Shown here: one piece after another, positions 41,078 to 50,104 of the stretch
Position numbering within the stretch: the first letter of the stretch is position 1
Layout of the letters: each line of letters begins with the position of its first letter
Source of the DNA: Subsaxibacter sp. CAU 1640
GTDB lineage: Bacteria; Bacteroidota; Bacteroidia; Flavobacteriales; Flavobacteriaceae
Length of the DNA: 64,000 nt
Direction of reading: 5' to 3'
Assembly: GCF_023156585.1 (NCBI RefSeq)
Contig: NZ_JALNMI010000003.1
Location: 186,001 to 250,000 of the forward strand
Position numbers and translations under genes: made by a program
The notes under the pieces: generated by a model
Database searches by the model: none
Told to the model about the DNA's origin: nothing
What the model saw: the letters and a program-made list of their open reading frames with translations, nothing else

Positions 41078-41350
41078 AAAGCTTGATATCTAAAAGGTTA
41101 AAACGATGACTATGACAATCACAGTCGCTAGCGGCATCAAAACCGTGGTACCGATGAACCACACCACGACGGTTGATAATAAGGTCAGTTGGATTAAGAA
41201 ACCATTTTTTTAAAAAAGGTGTCATAAAAAATGGCTTTAAAATTAATATTGTTAAAAGTAGGTGTTAATTTCTACGTGTTGTAACGTTTTTACCACTCCC
41301 TTTAATGATTTTCAATTGAGTTACAGTTGATAGCATATGAGCACATGCCA

Positions 41351-41374
41351 AAAAAGCCCTCAAATGTTGAGGGC
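41351..41374 (-). terminator. Terminator of the CsbD-like gene
   Basis: GCCCTCAA-ATG-TTGAGGGC (41356-41374) is a perfect 8-bp hairpin. On the minus strand it is followed by five T (41355-41351), 50 bp after the stop codon at 41424. The rest of the gap 41078-41350 shows nothing else of note. Confidence 0.85.
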
Positions 41375-41423
41375 CTGCATCCTTAAGCTGTTGAACTTAA
41401 AAATGCATCTGGGAAATAATTTT

Positions 41424-41708
41424 CTAAAGAAGTTGGGAAGAGCGACTTGGTTTCATATGCATAATTTCATCAGAAACCTCCTGTACGTTTCTAAAAGTCC
41501 TTTTGGCAATACGTTTGAGTACCTGGTCAAACTCTCCTGGATAATAATTGACATCATGCCCAGTCAATTCTGGATAACGATGACGATAGTGACGATGGAT
41601 CTCGGCCCATTTGGATTCTATCGCATCCGGCTTCAGTGAAGTGGACAAAGAAGTTTCAGTAGTGGTACTGCTATTCCATGAGCCATTGATACTATTATAG
41701 ATTTTCAT
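41424..41708 (-). CDS. CsbD-like small stress protein, second copy
   Basis: A 94-residue protein. After a Ser/Thr-rich start (NGSWNSSTTTETSLSTSLK) the core runs SKWAEIHRHYRHRYPELTGH, DVNYYPGEFDQVLKRIAKRT, RNVQEVSDEI. This follows the same CsbD-type pattern (W at start, YPEL-T-x-x-D, G-x-x-x-x-L-x-R-I, E-V) as 7876-8115, but with only distant identity. Single-gene unit with its own terminator. General-stress role by family analogy only. I am fairly sure of the likeness, less of the family name. Confidence 0.65.
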   Translation of the reverse strand: MKIYNSINGSWNSSTTTETSLSTSLKPDAIESKWAEIHRHYRHRYPELTGHDVNYYPGEFDQVLKRIAKRTFRNVQEVSDEIMHMKPSRSSQLL

Positions 41709-41913
41709 GATGCATAGTGTTTCGATGATGTCATAAATGTATTCCTTAAATAATCACTGGCATAGCTGTATCCATTAGAAAAATAACCGATATAAGTTAT
41801 TCTTTCTTCGTGCTTCAAGCATCCAAGTAGGTATCATAAATTCATGACAAAACTGTAACATTTCATACCTTTCAGGGTCTACTATAAAAACCCAAAATTT
41901 AAAACACTCTCCC

Positions 41914-42615
41914 ATGCTCTCAAAATTTGAAGCCCATCACAGAATGATAAGACAAAACAGATGGTATTGGTATTTCTATATACTGTGTCGTCTATCATTG
42001 GCATTTGGCTTCTTTGCTGCGGGCATGGTAAAAATTGTGGGCGAACGCTTTGCCAGTGGCTTATCCATTGTACACCCTATGGGAGCATATCTGGAAGCAT
42101 TGCACCATACAGGTTACTACTATACATTTATAGGTGTGGCGCAGATATTGGCGGCAGTGTTGCTCATTATTCCGCGCACGGTTACATTGGGAGCTTTAGT
42201 ATACTTACCTATCATTGTCAATATTTGGATACTTTCCTTTGCCGTTCGTTTCGACGGTTCCTACATGACGGCGCCCTTGATGACCTTTGCCAACATATAT
42301 ATCCTCGTCTGGAACTACGACCGACTCAAATACATCCTGCCCCTCAAAATCGTTCCTTCCTACAATCTTATTCAAAAACCTGCAAAATGGAACAATCGCT
42401 TTCCTTTCTTGTTTTTTTCAGGCGTAGCTTTGGTTTTTGTCATCGTGGTATTGCGGTTTGCCCTTTTCCACGACATCATGCCCCGAAACTCTGTGAAAGA
42501 TTGTCGTCAACAGTTTATAGGGAAGGACAATCAAAAAGCAGGTTTTGAGTTTTGCGATTGCATTCACAATCAAGGCGGCTCGCTAGACCATTGTTTGGAA
42601 TTATTGGAAGATTGA
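41914..42615 (+). CDS. DoxX-like membrane protein with Cys-containing tail
   Basis: A 233-residue protein with about five membrane segments. Residues ~25-140 follow the DoxX/DoxD layout: LAFGFFAAGMVKIVGERFAS, HTGYYYTFIGVAQILAAVLL, MTFANIYILVWNYDRLK. A fifth helix (FLFFSGVALVFVIVVLRFAL) and a carboxy tail with FCDCIHNQGGSLDHCLELLE follow; the three Cys could bind a metal or be redox-active outside the membrane. Function unknown. Another frame over the same region is open but not protein-like. It stands alone, convergent with the histidine kinase gene. Confidence 0.78.
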   Translation: MLSKFEAHHRMIRQNRWYWYFYILCRLSLAFGFFAAGMVKIVGERFASGLSIVHPMGAYLEALHHTGYYYTFIGVAQILAAVLLIIPRTVTLGALVYLPIIVNIWILSFAVRFDGSYMTAPLMTFANIYILVWNYDRLKYILPLKIVPSYNLIQKPAKWNNRFPFLFFSGVALVFVIVVLRFALFHDIMPRNSVKDCRQQFIGKDNQKAGFEFCDCIHNQGGSLDHCLELLED

Positions 42616-42747
42616 TGGTTATCTTAAATGAAAGAACTCCAAAGTCAGCGTCTTTACGGATTCAGTACATCAGTACCGATGCTTTTAATGCGTGATAACT
42701 AACAGTGACTTGAAATAATGATGCAATGCAGCTTAAAGAATAAATAT

Positions 42748-44409
42748 TTAATAAAAAGGTAAATAGATGATAAATTCTGCACCCTCGTTATCCGAACCCC
42801 TGGCTTCAATATGACCTTCGTGGTTGGTAACAATTTTTTTAACGATAGATAAGCCTATCCCTGTACCTTCAAACTCTTTACGACTATGGAGACGTTTAAA
42901 AACATCAAAAATTTTCTCGCCAGAATTTTGGTTAAACCCAATACCATTATCCTTCACATGTATGACAGTGTAGGTAACATTCTGGTCGATGTGTTCATTC
43001 TCAATGGAAGCGCCATCAATTTGGGTAGCAGAAAATTCAACAGTCAGTTGTCGATTGGGATGCCTAAATTTAATGGCGTTGGAAATCAAATTGTACAATA
43101 CCTGCTTAAATTGAAAAGGGATGACTAAAACCTTGGTCGATTCTTTGAGGATAAGTTGTCCATCTACCGCCTTTAATTCCTCTTTAAGATCATTTTTGAT
43201 TTCCTTGAACAGAAGCTTAAAGTCCAAGGTTTCAAGGGCCCTATCACTATCATTGGTACGTGAGTAGGCGAGCAAATCATTGATCAAGGTTTGCATGCGC
43301 TTGGCAGAAGCTTCTAGTCGGTCCAATTTGGTTTTGCTTTTTTTAGATAGATTGTCGTAATCATTTAGAACGATCTGTGAAGCAAAGGTTCGTATTTTTC
43401 TTAAAGGCTCCTGCAAGTCATGACTTGAAATATAGGCAAATGATTGTAATTCATCATTCGACTTTTCAAGTTTTAGGTTAGATGCCTTTAATTCCTGTGT
43501 GCGCAATTCAACTTTTCGTTCAAGCTCATCAGAGAACAACTTTTTATCATGAATGTCCACAGAGGACCCTACGGAACTGTCAAAACTTTGATCATCGGCG
43601 AGCTTGGGCATAAAGTAGGTGGCAATCCATCGGTAATTACCTTGTTTGTCCCGCATCTGCAATTCAGCCTCCCAATTCTCATTGACTTCCATATGCTTCA
43701 GATAATCTTTGAGCGCTTCTTCACGCTGTTCGGGATGCACAAGGTCCATCCATCCCAAATCTTGCAATTCTTCAGGCGATTTACCCGAATAGTCAGACCA
43801 AGCTTTGTTAAAATAAACCGCATTCTTGGTTTTATCTGCCATAGCGATCATCAACAAATTACCTTCTGCAATTTTCCTAAAGCGCTCCTCACTAGCCACC
43901 AAAGCACGATGTGCCAAAACAGCTTTGGTAGTCTCGTTCATGATAATCATGATACCCACTATCTCGTTGTTGGCACCTTTTACAGGACTCAAACCGTAAG
44001 ACCAGTAAGCCTCTTCAAGTGTACCGTTTCGTTCAATAGGAATAAATTGGTTACTATCCCAAGTGGCATCACCTCCCTGTTTCAAATTGATGAGCCCAGG
44101 GCCAAAGTCATCCCACACTTCAGACCAAAATAGCTCCGCCGGCACACCTAGATTGGAAGGGTGTTTACCATTGGCACCTAAACTTTCCTTAAAAACATCA
44201 TTATAAAAACAAATCAACTCATCACCCCAAACCATAAGCATCGGAGATTTGGTATTGAGCATGATATTCACGCAGGTTTTTAAAGTCGGGGACCACTCTA
44301 TCATGGGGCCCAATGAGGTGCTCGACCAGTCTTTGGAAGCTATAAGTTGCCCCATTTCACCATGGCTTTCCAAAAACTGTAAATCTTTTGCGTATGTGGA
44401 GTCGTTCAT
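42748..44409 (-). CDS. PAS-domain sensor histidine kinase
   Basis: A 553-residue kinase without membrane segments. Residues ~40-165 and ~170-290 are two PAS-type domains (the second with WMDLVHPEQREEALKDYL and a PAC-like RDKQGNYRWIATYFMP). A coiled coil (290-322) leads to the HisKA helix with the phospho-acceptor His330 in YISSHDLQEPLRKIR. The ATPase domain follows, with LYNLISNAIKFRHPN (N box), DNGIGFNQNSGEKIF (G1), GTGIGLSIVKKI (G2). It resembles cyanobacterial-phytochrome-like soluble kinases. Its start directly abuts the stop of the response regulator gene, which is upstream in the same transcript, so the two form a two-component pair. Confidence 0.92.
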   Translation of the reverse strand: MNDSTYAKDLQFLESHGEMGQLIASKDWSSTSLGPMIEWSPTLKTCVNIMLNTKSPMLMVWGDELICFYNDVFKESLGANGKHPSNLGVPAELFWSEVWDDFGPGLINLKQGGDATWDSNQFIPIERNGTLEEAYWSYGLSPVKGANNEIVGIMIIMNETTKAVLAHRALVASEERFRKIAEGNLLMIAMADKTKNAVYFNKAWSDYSGKSPEELQDLGWMDLVHPEQREEALKDYLKHMEVNENWEAELQMRDKQGNYRWIATYFMPKLADDQSFDSSVGSSVDIHDKKLFSDELERKVELRTQELKASNLKLEKSNDELQSFAYISSHDLQEPLRKIRTFASQIVLNDYDNLSKKSKTKLDRLEASAKRMQTLINDLLAYSRTNDSDRALETLDFKLLFKEIKNDLKEELKAVDGQLILKESTKVLVIPFQFKQVLYNLISNAIKFRHPNRQLTVEFSATQIDGASIENEHIDQNVTYTVIHVKDNGIGFNQNSGEKIFDVFKRLHSRKEFEGTGIGLSIVKKIVTNHEGHIEARGSDNEGAEFIIYLPFY

Positions 44410-44844
44410 TTAGGTTGCGATTAAAAATTTCTGATGACCATCGCCTCTCTTGATAATGGAGAGTGCATTTTTGATGACCTCTACTAAAGTTAGGTAATTG
44501 CTCGGCTTACGTATAAAGTGATTGGCACCTTCTACTTCGAGCGTTTTAACGGTCTCTGGATTGTAAGAAGTGGAGTAGATAATGATTTTTATATCATCAT
44601 ATGACGATTTAGAGCGTATATATTTAAGGCATTCATGACCATCCATAACAGGCATATTCAGATCCAAAAAGATGGCATCAGGTCGATGGGATGTCAGATT
44701 TTCTAGTTGTTTCACAGCATCTAATCCATGTTCTGCAGTCTTTAATTGTACCTTTTGGCCGAGATCTTCCAGTACTTCCTCAAATAATACGCGATCATCT
44801 TCATCATCATCAACCAAAAGAAGAAATATATGTTGTGTGCTCAT
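44410..44844 (-). CDS. Single-domain response regulator
   Basis: A 144-residue receiver domain with no output domain: LLVDDDEDDRVLFEEV (acidic pocket), AIFLDLNMPVMDGHE (phospho-acceptor Asp ~60), IIYSTSYN and FIRKPSNY (conserved Lys). It belongs to the CheY-like / Rcp1-like group that commonly accompanies soluble PAS kinases. Encoded immediately before the kinase gene with no spacing. It probably acts through a protein partner rather than by binding DNA. Confidence 0.92.
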   Translation of the reverse strand: MSTQHIFLLLVDDDEDDRVLFEEVLEDLGQKVQLKTAEHGLDAVKQLENLTSHRPDAIFLDLNMPVMDGHECLKYIRSKSSYDDIKIIIYSTSYNPETVKTLEVEGANHFIRKPSNYLTLVEVIKNALSIIKRGDGHQKFLIAT

Positions 44845-45068
44845 TTATTTAAAATTGCGACTCCTTCTTATGTCAAAAACAAAAATAAAATTTTTCGCAT
44901 TCTCAAACAATAGAAATGTTAACTCAAATGATAATAAAACACCTTGAACATGAAGTTCTATACACGAACACTGCCCACGATATTTCGTCCTTCGCTATTG
45001 TTAGCATTTTTCATCAAACCACTTAAAATCACTGTATGCCCAGTCTGCACAATTTCAAACAAAACGTT

Positions 45069-46424
45069 CTACTCCTCTACCAAACGCATCAATAAACCTT
45101 CCGTTTTGTCAAAAGAAGGACGTGGTGCTTCAAGGTCCACAATTTTTCCCTGCGGATCTATCAAAATAAACCTAGGTATAGAGTTAATGGCATAAGCAGT
45201 CATAAAATCACTGTCAAAAGAATTGTCGGCAAACAATTGCACGCCGCCCAGTGCTTTATCGGCCACCATTTGTTTCCATTTGCCTTTCACATCTTCCTTA
45301 TCAACTGAAATACTGACAAAGACAATGTTTTTGCCATGAAATCGTTTCTCCAAAGCTTTGAGATAAGGTACCTGCGAAATACAAGGCGCACACCAAGTTG
45401 CCCATACGTCAATATAAACATACTTCCCTTTAAAATCAGAAAGGCTAACGGTTTTACCATCAATACTTTCATAACTAAAGGATGGAGACATATCACCATT
45501 TTTGAGTCCTTTGGAACTCATAATTTCCGCATACTGTTTTTCAGCAGCCTCAATAAAAGGTTGGTGTTTGGTCACCCGTTTGATCAAATCGAGATAGTCC
45601 TTGGCTCGTTCTTTTTTGGAGGAGATTTTTGAATAAAAACCGTTCACCAAACTGATGGCAACGGGCTGTGAAGGTACTTTTCGCAATTCGGCCAACATGG
45701 CATCCACGGTGGGTGCGGCATCAATACGATCACTGTAGATGGAATTTACCAAATAGCGATAATAGGGCTGTTTTTGATAATCTTCAGCATGGTCCAACTT
45801 TACTTTTTGGAGGGGTTTATAAAAATCATCAGACGGTTGTACTTCTCCGCCAATATAAAATTTATAGCTATTGCAATAGTTCTGAATCGATAGCAAACGG
45901 TCGTACTCCAAAGATTTTTTTTCGGCACTCTCAAAAAAGGCCTCCACCTCATAGGTTGCCAAAGAGGCAAGATGTGTGCTCTTAACATTCTCAAGGTTTT
46001 TATGGTACTTGGCTTCATCCACCTTGTAAAAGGCCTGCAAGTCTTCGGTGAGTTTGGCATCTGCTACAGATTTGTTTGCCAAATAGTTATTGCGCTCTGC
46101 ACCTTTTCCCTCAAATGTTAAGCTGTTCTCAAAATGATTGGCGTCAAAGGTGATGGTCAATTGGTCTTTGGGATAGAGATAGATATGTTGAGAATTTCGG
46201 CCATACATCAGTGTATAATAACCATCTTCAATTTTTGCGGACATCTTAAAATGACCATCAGCATCCAGTTCAGCAGAAACCAAGATTTGATTGTCCAAAT
46301 GCATCACGGAAATTGTGGTGACGTTGGCATTTGTAACAGCGCCAGTAATAGCAACAGTTCCAGTGGAGGCAAATAGTGAACATGTAACAAAGATGCCAAA
46401 TAAGAGAGTAATAATGTGTTTCAT
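45069..46424 (-). CDS. Exported TlpA-like thioredoxin with DUF4369-type N-terminus
   Basis: A 451-residue protein with a signal peptide (MKHIITLLFGIFVTCSLFAS). Residues ~20-115 form a beta-rich DUF4369-like domain (GHFKMSAKIEDGYYTLMYG). A helical middle follows, and residues ~310-451 are a TlpA-family thioredoxin with WCAPC (Cys345, Cys348) and a cis-Pro in SIPRFILID. It is expected to act in the periplasm as a thiol reductant, for example for cytochrome c maturation or stress repair. No second gene in the unit. Both Cys are present, so it should be redox-active. Confidence 0.9.
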   Translation of the reverse strand: MKHIITLLFGIFVTCSLFASTGTVAITGAVTNANVTTISVMHLDNQILVSAELDADGHFKMSAKIEDGYYTLMYGRNSQHIYLYPKDQLTITFDANHFENSLTFEGKGAERNNYLANKSVADAKLTEDLQAFYKVDEAKYHKNLENVKSTHLASLATYEVEAFFESAEKKSLEYDRLLSIQNYCNSYKFYIGGEVQPSDDFYKPLQKVKLDHAEDYQKQPYYRYLVNSIYSDRIDAAPTVDAMLAELRKVPSQPVAISLVNGFYSKISSKKERAKDYLDLIKRVTKHQPFIEAAEKQYAEIMSSKGLKNGDMSPSFSYESIDGKTVSLSDFKGKYVYIDVWATWCAPCISQVPYLKALEKRFHGKNIVFVSISVDKEDVKGKWKQMVADKALGGVQLFADNSFDSDFMTAYAINSIPRFILIDPQGKIVDLEAPRPSFDKTEGLLMRLVEE

Positions 46425-46500
46425 AAAAATTGATATAAACTCAAATATACATATTTAGCATAAATCATGGCTATAACGATGGCATTTGAATAGGTAACAC

Positions 46501-46530
46501 CTCATTTCTCATTTCTCATTTCTCATATCT
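46501..46530. repeat. Short 7-bp array (TTTCTCA)
   Basis: Four copies of the 7-bp unit CTCATTT/TTTCTCA in the upstream region of the T9SS type B gene. Confidence 0.7.
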
Positions 46531-46558
46531 TCAAACTTCAAACTCCCAACTATTTCAC

Positions 46559-46566
46559 TATCTTTG
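46559..46566 (+). promoter_or_regulatory. -7 element of the T9SS type B gene
   Basis: TATCTTTG matches the flavobacterial -7 consensus TAnnTTTG exactly, 23 bp before the ATG. No clear TTG is found at the -33 position. Confidence 0.5.
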
Positions 46567-46589
46567 AATAAGCCCCTACAAAAAAAACA

Positions 46590-49500
46590 ATGAAAAAGAA
46601 ACTCCTAACATTCGGTATGATGTGCTGGCTATGCCTGGTATGCCAATATACCTATGCGCAGTTAGGCGACTTCAATTTTTCAGTGACCACAACAGATGAG
46701 ACTTGTGCAGGGAATGGCTCAATCTCCATGACGGTATCAGGCACCACTCCTAATGCGACCATCGTATACCTCCTGTATCGATACCCCGACACAGGAACCC
46801 CCATAGCTCAAACTTCAGCGAATAGTTTCAACAATTTGAGTAGTGGTAATTATTTAGTGGTAGCACGACAAACCTTGGGCAACGAACAAAACACACAAAA
46901 TGCGGATGCCACCATCAATGACCTGACGACCACACTTAATTTCGAAATCGCTCAAGCCTTTGCTGGCAATTGTGATGCAGCCGATTTGGTAGTGAATGTC
47001 TTGAATGGGAATGCGGCCTCCTACGAAATATTGTCGGGCCCTGTAACCGCACCAGAACAACCTTCCAATGTGTTTGAAGACATGCCACCCGGCACTTATG
47101 TGGTAAGGGTGTACGATGACTGCAATAATGCCTTAACGAAGACTTATACCATTCTATTGGAAAATTTTGAATTCAATCTTGGCATGGTCACACTCCCCTC
47201 TGTGTATGATAATTGCACCGAAGCCACCATTAGCAACACGCTCATTCCAGAAGAGGAAGAAGGTGTACTTGCCTATCCTATTAGTGTCGAGTATATCATT
47301 ACGCCACCGGACGGCTCGCCTGTTATCAACTTGTCACATACCTATAACAGCGGACCAGAATCAGAATTGGTAGTGTCAGAATTGATTCAGTTATATGGGA
47401 ATCAAGAGTTCTATGTCCAAGTGATAGCACAAGATGTTTGTGGTAATATTGAGTCGGTTGTAAATGAGGTAGACCCAAATCCAAATATCAATGCTTACAC
47501 CTCTCCGGGAGAGTGTGGTGTTGATCTCAATGTGCAAATTACGCACTTTCTACCACCACTGACCTTTCAATTCACCCAATCACCCAGTGGCTTCGACCCA
47601 GAAGCTTACAATGGCAATCATCCTGGTCCATTTCCAGGTCCTGTGGTAGTGTTTCATAATGATACAATGGGAGTACCCTATGGTGAATATACATTGGTAG
47701 TAACCGATGCCTGTGGTAGAACGCGAACTCATAGCTTCGAATTGGAAGAAGAACCGATTGAGCCGGAAGTCTCTGCAACCAATGGTGGTTGCGATCCAGA
47801 GTTCGGAACACTGACAGCAAGCATCCCAGACCGAGATATCATGATGGCTACCTTCACCTCGGTACCTTCAGATTATCCTGGCACCGCGCCTGTGGATATT
47901 TCCGAGCATATAGATAATGGTACATTGATAGTCCAAAACCTACCGCAGGGATCTTATGAATTAGAATTGATAGACAATTGTGGCAATACCTATATAGAAC
48001 AATTTACAATACCGGCATTTTCCGAACAACCTTTGAGTGTCACAACGACGCCAAATTGTACCACCGAAACAGGCACCTTAAGAATAGGTAGTCCTTATGG
48101 CAAATTGGTGTCAGTAATGATAATCACGGCACCTGCGGCTTTTGCGCAATCCTTGCCTTATGATTACAGTGCTAACATATTGCCAATTGGAGTGTTCTAT
48201 GCGGGTGAGATGCCAGAAGGCACTTATACAATTGAATTGATAGACAATTGTGGAAATGAGTTTGAGATGACAACTACAGTGTCGAGTTATCAAAGCAACC
48301 CAACCATCTATGATCTGCAAAGAAACTGCGGGTCCTTTAATATCGGTATTGACGATCCTGACGAATCAGTTTGGGACCAAACCTACTGGTTTCAACGCTT
48401 TTTTCCAGATACGAATACTTGGGGACATCCGTATACAGGGGCAGGTTACACAGAGGGCACTATGCCAAACAGCACAAACGCCATTCAAATTCAAGACGAA
48501 GAAACCATCTTCAATATTTTTCTGACGGGTCAATTCAGACTTATAAAGGCATTCCAACCGTTCAATAATCCTACCCCAAACCAACGCTGTTATGATGTGT
48601 TTGCCGAATTTGAGGTGTCTTCGGAATTGGTCATTAATGATGTGTACAATCTCAACTGCGAAGGCGCAACCGGACCTTCCGATATTTTGGTGGATGTCAC
48701 TGGTGTAGAACCATACAGCTTCTCCATCGTATCACCTATTACTATTGACAATGGTAATAACAACATATTTACCAATTTAAGCCCAGGCACCTATGAGATT
48801 AGGGTTGAGGATGTCTGCGGAAGTATTGCCACCACAATCGTCAACCTGGAAGACTTACTACCTGTTGTAAATATTTTTACACCTTCAGATATGGTCATGT
48901 GCAGTGAAGAGGGAAATACTCAAGCTACCTTTGATTTATCAGAACAAAATGAGGATATCCTCAATGGACAAAACCCGAATAATTATACCGTTACATACCA
49001 CCTTAACCAACAAGATGCCGATACAGGAAACAATCCCCAACCGGAAATCTTTGGCAACAGTGTTAGCCCGCAAACCATTTACGCACGGGTTATTCATAAT
49101 ACACTAAACGTTTGTTATGCTACCACATCATTCCAACTTATTGTGGGGGACTACCCATTGTTAGGCCCGGATGAAACAACGAGTGTGTGCGATGGCACCA
49201 TAGTAACACTATCCACCACGGCAGGTTATGATAGTTATGTATGGTCTACCGGCGCAACCACTCCATCCATCAATGTGGACACGGCTGGAAATTATACGGT
49301 AACCGTCTCAAACAACTACAGCGATTTTTCTTGTGAAGCTACACAAACGTTTACTGTACTGATGTCGGGCATCGCCACTATTGATAATGTGATAGTGGAA
49401 GACTTCCTACCTTATGGAAACGCTTTGACTGTACAAGCTTCAGGACCTGGAGATTATGAATATTCGATAGATGGCATCAATTACCAACCCGAAAATTTCT

Positions 49501-49841
49501 TCACTAATCTATCCGTTGGAGAATATACGGTATATGTAAGAGATAGAAATGAATGTGGTGTGGTAACAGAAACCGTTTACGTTATGGACTACATGAAATT
49601 TTTTACACCGAATGGTGATACCTTCAACGAACATTGGCAAGTACTGGGTTCAGAATACGAACCAAACATGGAAATCATCATTTTTGACCGTTACGGCAAA
49701 CTTCTTACAGCGTTCAAAGGCGAAGATATAGGTTGGGATGGCACCTACAATGGCCACAATATGCCGACCAATGACTATTGGTTCGTCATTACACGTACCG
49801 ACGGACGCACTTACACTGGTCATTTTACCCTAAAAAGATAG
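46590..49841 (+). CDS. Giant secreted protein with T9SS type B (CHU_C) sorting domain
   Basis: A 1083-residue protein with a signal peptide (MKKKLLTFGMMCWLCLVCQYTYA, cut after AYAQ-like site). It is built of at least five Ig-like/SprB-type repeats of ~95 residues, each ending in a motif such as PQGSYELELIDNCGNTY or PEGTYTIELIDNCGNEF (G-x-Y-x-x-x-x-x-D-x-C-G). The last ~85 residues form the CHU_C type B sorting domain: FFTPNGDTFNEHW, IIIFDRYGKLL, GWDGTYNGHNMPTNDYWFVI, and the basic end KR. Such proteins are exported by type IX secretion and in relatives work in surface adhesion and gliding. A perfect -7 element precedes it. Not co-transcribed with neighbours. Confidence 0.9.
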   Translation: MKKKLLTFGMMCWLCLVCQYTYAQLGDFNFSVTTTDETCAGNGSISMTVSGTTPNATIVYLLYRYPDTGTPIAQTSANSFNNLSSGNYLVVARQTLGNEQNTQNADATINDLTTTLNFEIAQAFAGNCDAADLVVNVLNGNAASYEILSGPVTAPEQPSNVFEDMPPGTYVVRVYDDCNNALTKTYTILLENFEFNLGMVTLPSVYDNCTEATISNTLIPEEEEGVLAYPISVEYIITPPDGSPVINLSHTYNSGPESELVVSELIQLYGNQEFYVQVIAQDVCGNIESVVNEVDPNPNINAYTSPGECGVDLNVQITHFLPPLTFQFTQSPSGFDPEAYNGNHPGPFPGPVVVFHNDTMGVPYGEYTLVVTDACGRTRTHSFELEEEPIEPEVSATNGGCDPEFGTLTASIPDRDIMMATFTSVPSDYPGTAPVDISEHIDNGTLIVQNLPQGSYELELIDNCGNTYIEQFTIPAFSEQPLSVTTTPNCTTETGTLRIGSPYGKLVSVMIITAPAAFAQSLPYDYSANILPIGVFYAGEMPEGTYTIELIDNCGNEFEMTTTVSSYQSNPTIYDLQRNCGSFNIGIDDPDESVWDQTYWFQRFFPDTNTWGHPYTGAGYTEGTMPNSTNAIQIQDEETIFNIFLTGQFRLIKAFQPFNNPTPNQRCYDVFAEFEVSSELVINDVYNLNCEGATGPSDILVDVTGVEPYSFSIVSPITIDNGNNNIFTNLSPGTYEIRVEDVCGSIATTIVNLEDLLPVVNIFTPSDMVMCSEEGNTQATFDLSEQNEDILNGQNPNNYTVTYHLNQQDADTGNNPQPEIFGNSVSPQTIYARVIHNTLNVCYATTSFQLIVGDYPLLGPDETTSVCDGTIVTLSTTAGYDSYVWSTGATTPSINVDTAGNYTVTVSNNYSDFSCEATQTFTVLMSGIATIDNVIVEDFLPYGNALTVQASGPGDYEYSIDGINYQPENFFTNLSVGEYTVYVRDRNECGVVTETVYVMDYMKFFTPNGDTFNEHWQVLGSEYEPNMEIIIFDRYGKLLTAFKGEDIGWDGTYNGHNMPTNDYWFVITRTDGRTYTGHFTLKR

Positions 49842-49860
49842 CCCAAACTTAAAAAGAGCT

Positions 49861-49914
49861 CCTTAAGGTCTCCTTAAGGTCTACCTAAGGTCTAGTTAAG
49901 GTCTACTTAAGGTC
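49861..49914. repeat. 11-bp tandem repeat (TTAAGGTCTAC)
   Basis: Five near-identical 11-bp units (CCTTAAGGTCT, ACCTAAGGTCT, AGTTAAGGTCT, ACTTAAGGTC) start 20 bp after the stop codon of the T9SS type B gene. The unit contains CCTTAAGG-like symmetry, so the array could also fold or terminate transcription. Confidence 0.85.
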
Positions 49915-50104
49915 AGCCCGATTCATGTCTAAAAATTACGAATATTATAAAAAACACCCTTCAAAATTCAGACATATTAAAAAATAAATCATTCCTAAAC
50001 AATCCATAAAAGCAATCCGAACTTAATTAGTAAATTCACCACCTTTTGCATCAGAAAACTATCGAATGCACGTTAATAAATCTGCTAACAATACCTCATC
50101 AACC

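Noticed and set aside
41090-41215. Hydrophobic minus-strand stretch (TVVVWFIGTTVLMPLATVIV) upstream of AraC gene 3
   Set aside because: The frame has no start codon before the hydrophobic part and a stop close upstream; a relic is possible but cannot be supported.
41961-42548. Long alternative frame inside the DoxX-like gene
   Set aside because: Overlaps the DoxX-like membrane protein in another frame and has Cys/His-rich, non-membrane composition.
44944-45195. Plus-strand frame between the response regulator and TlpA-like genes
   Set aside because: Most of it overlaps the end of the TlpA-like gene antisense; no signal or domain.
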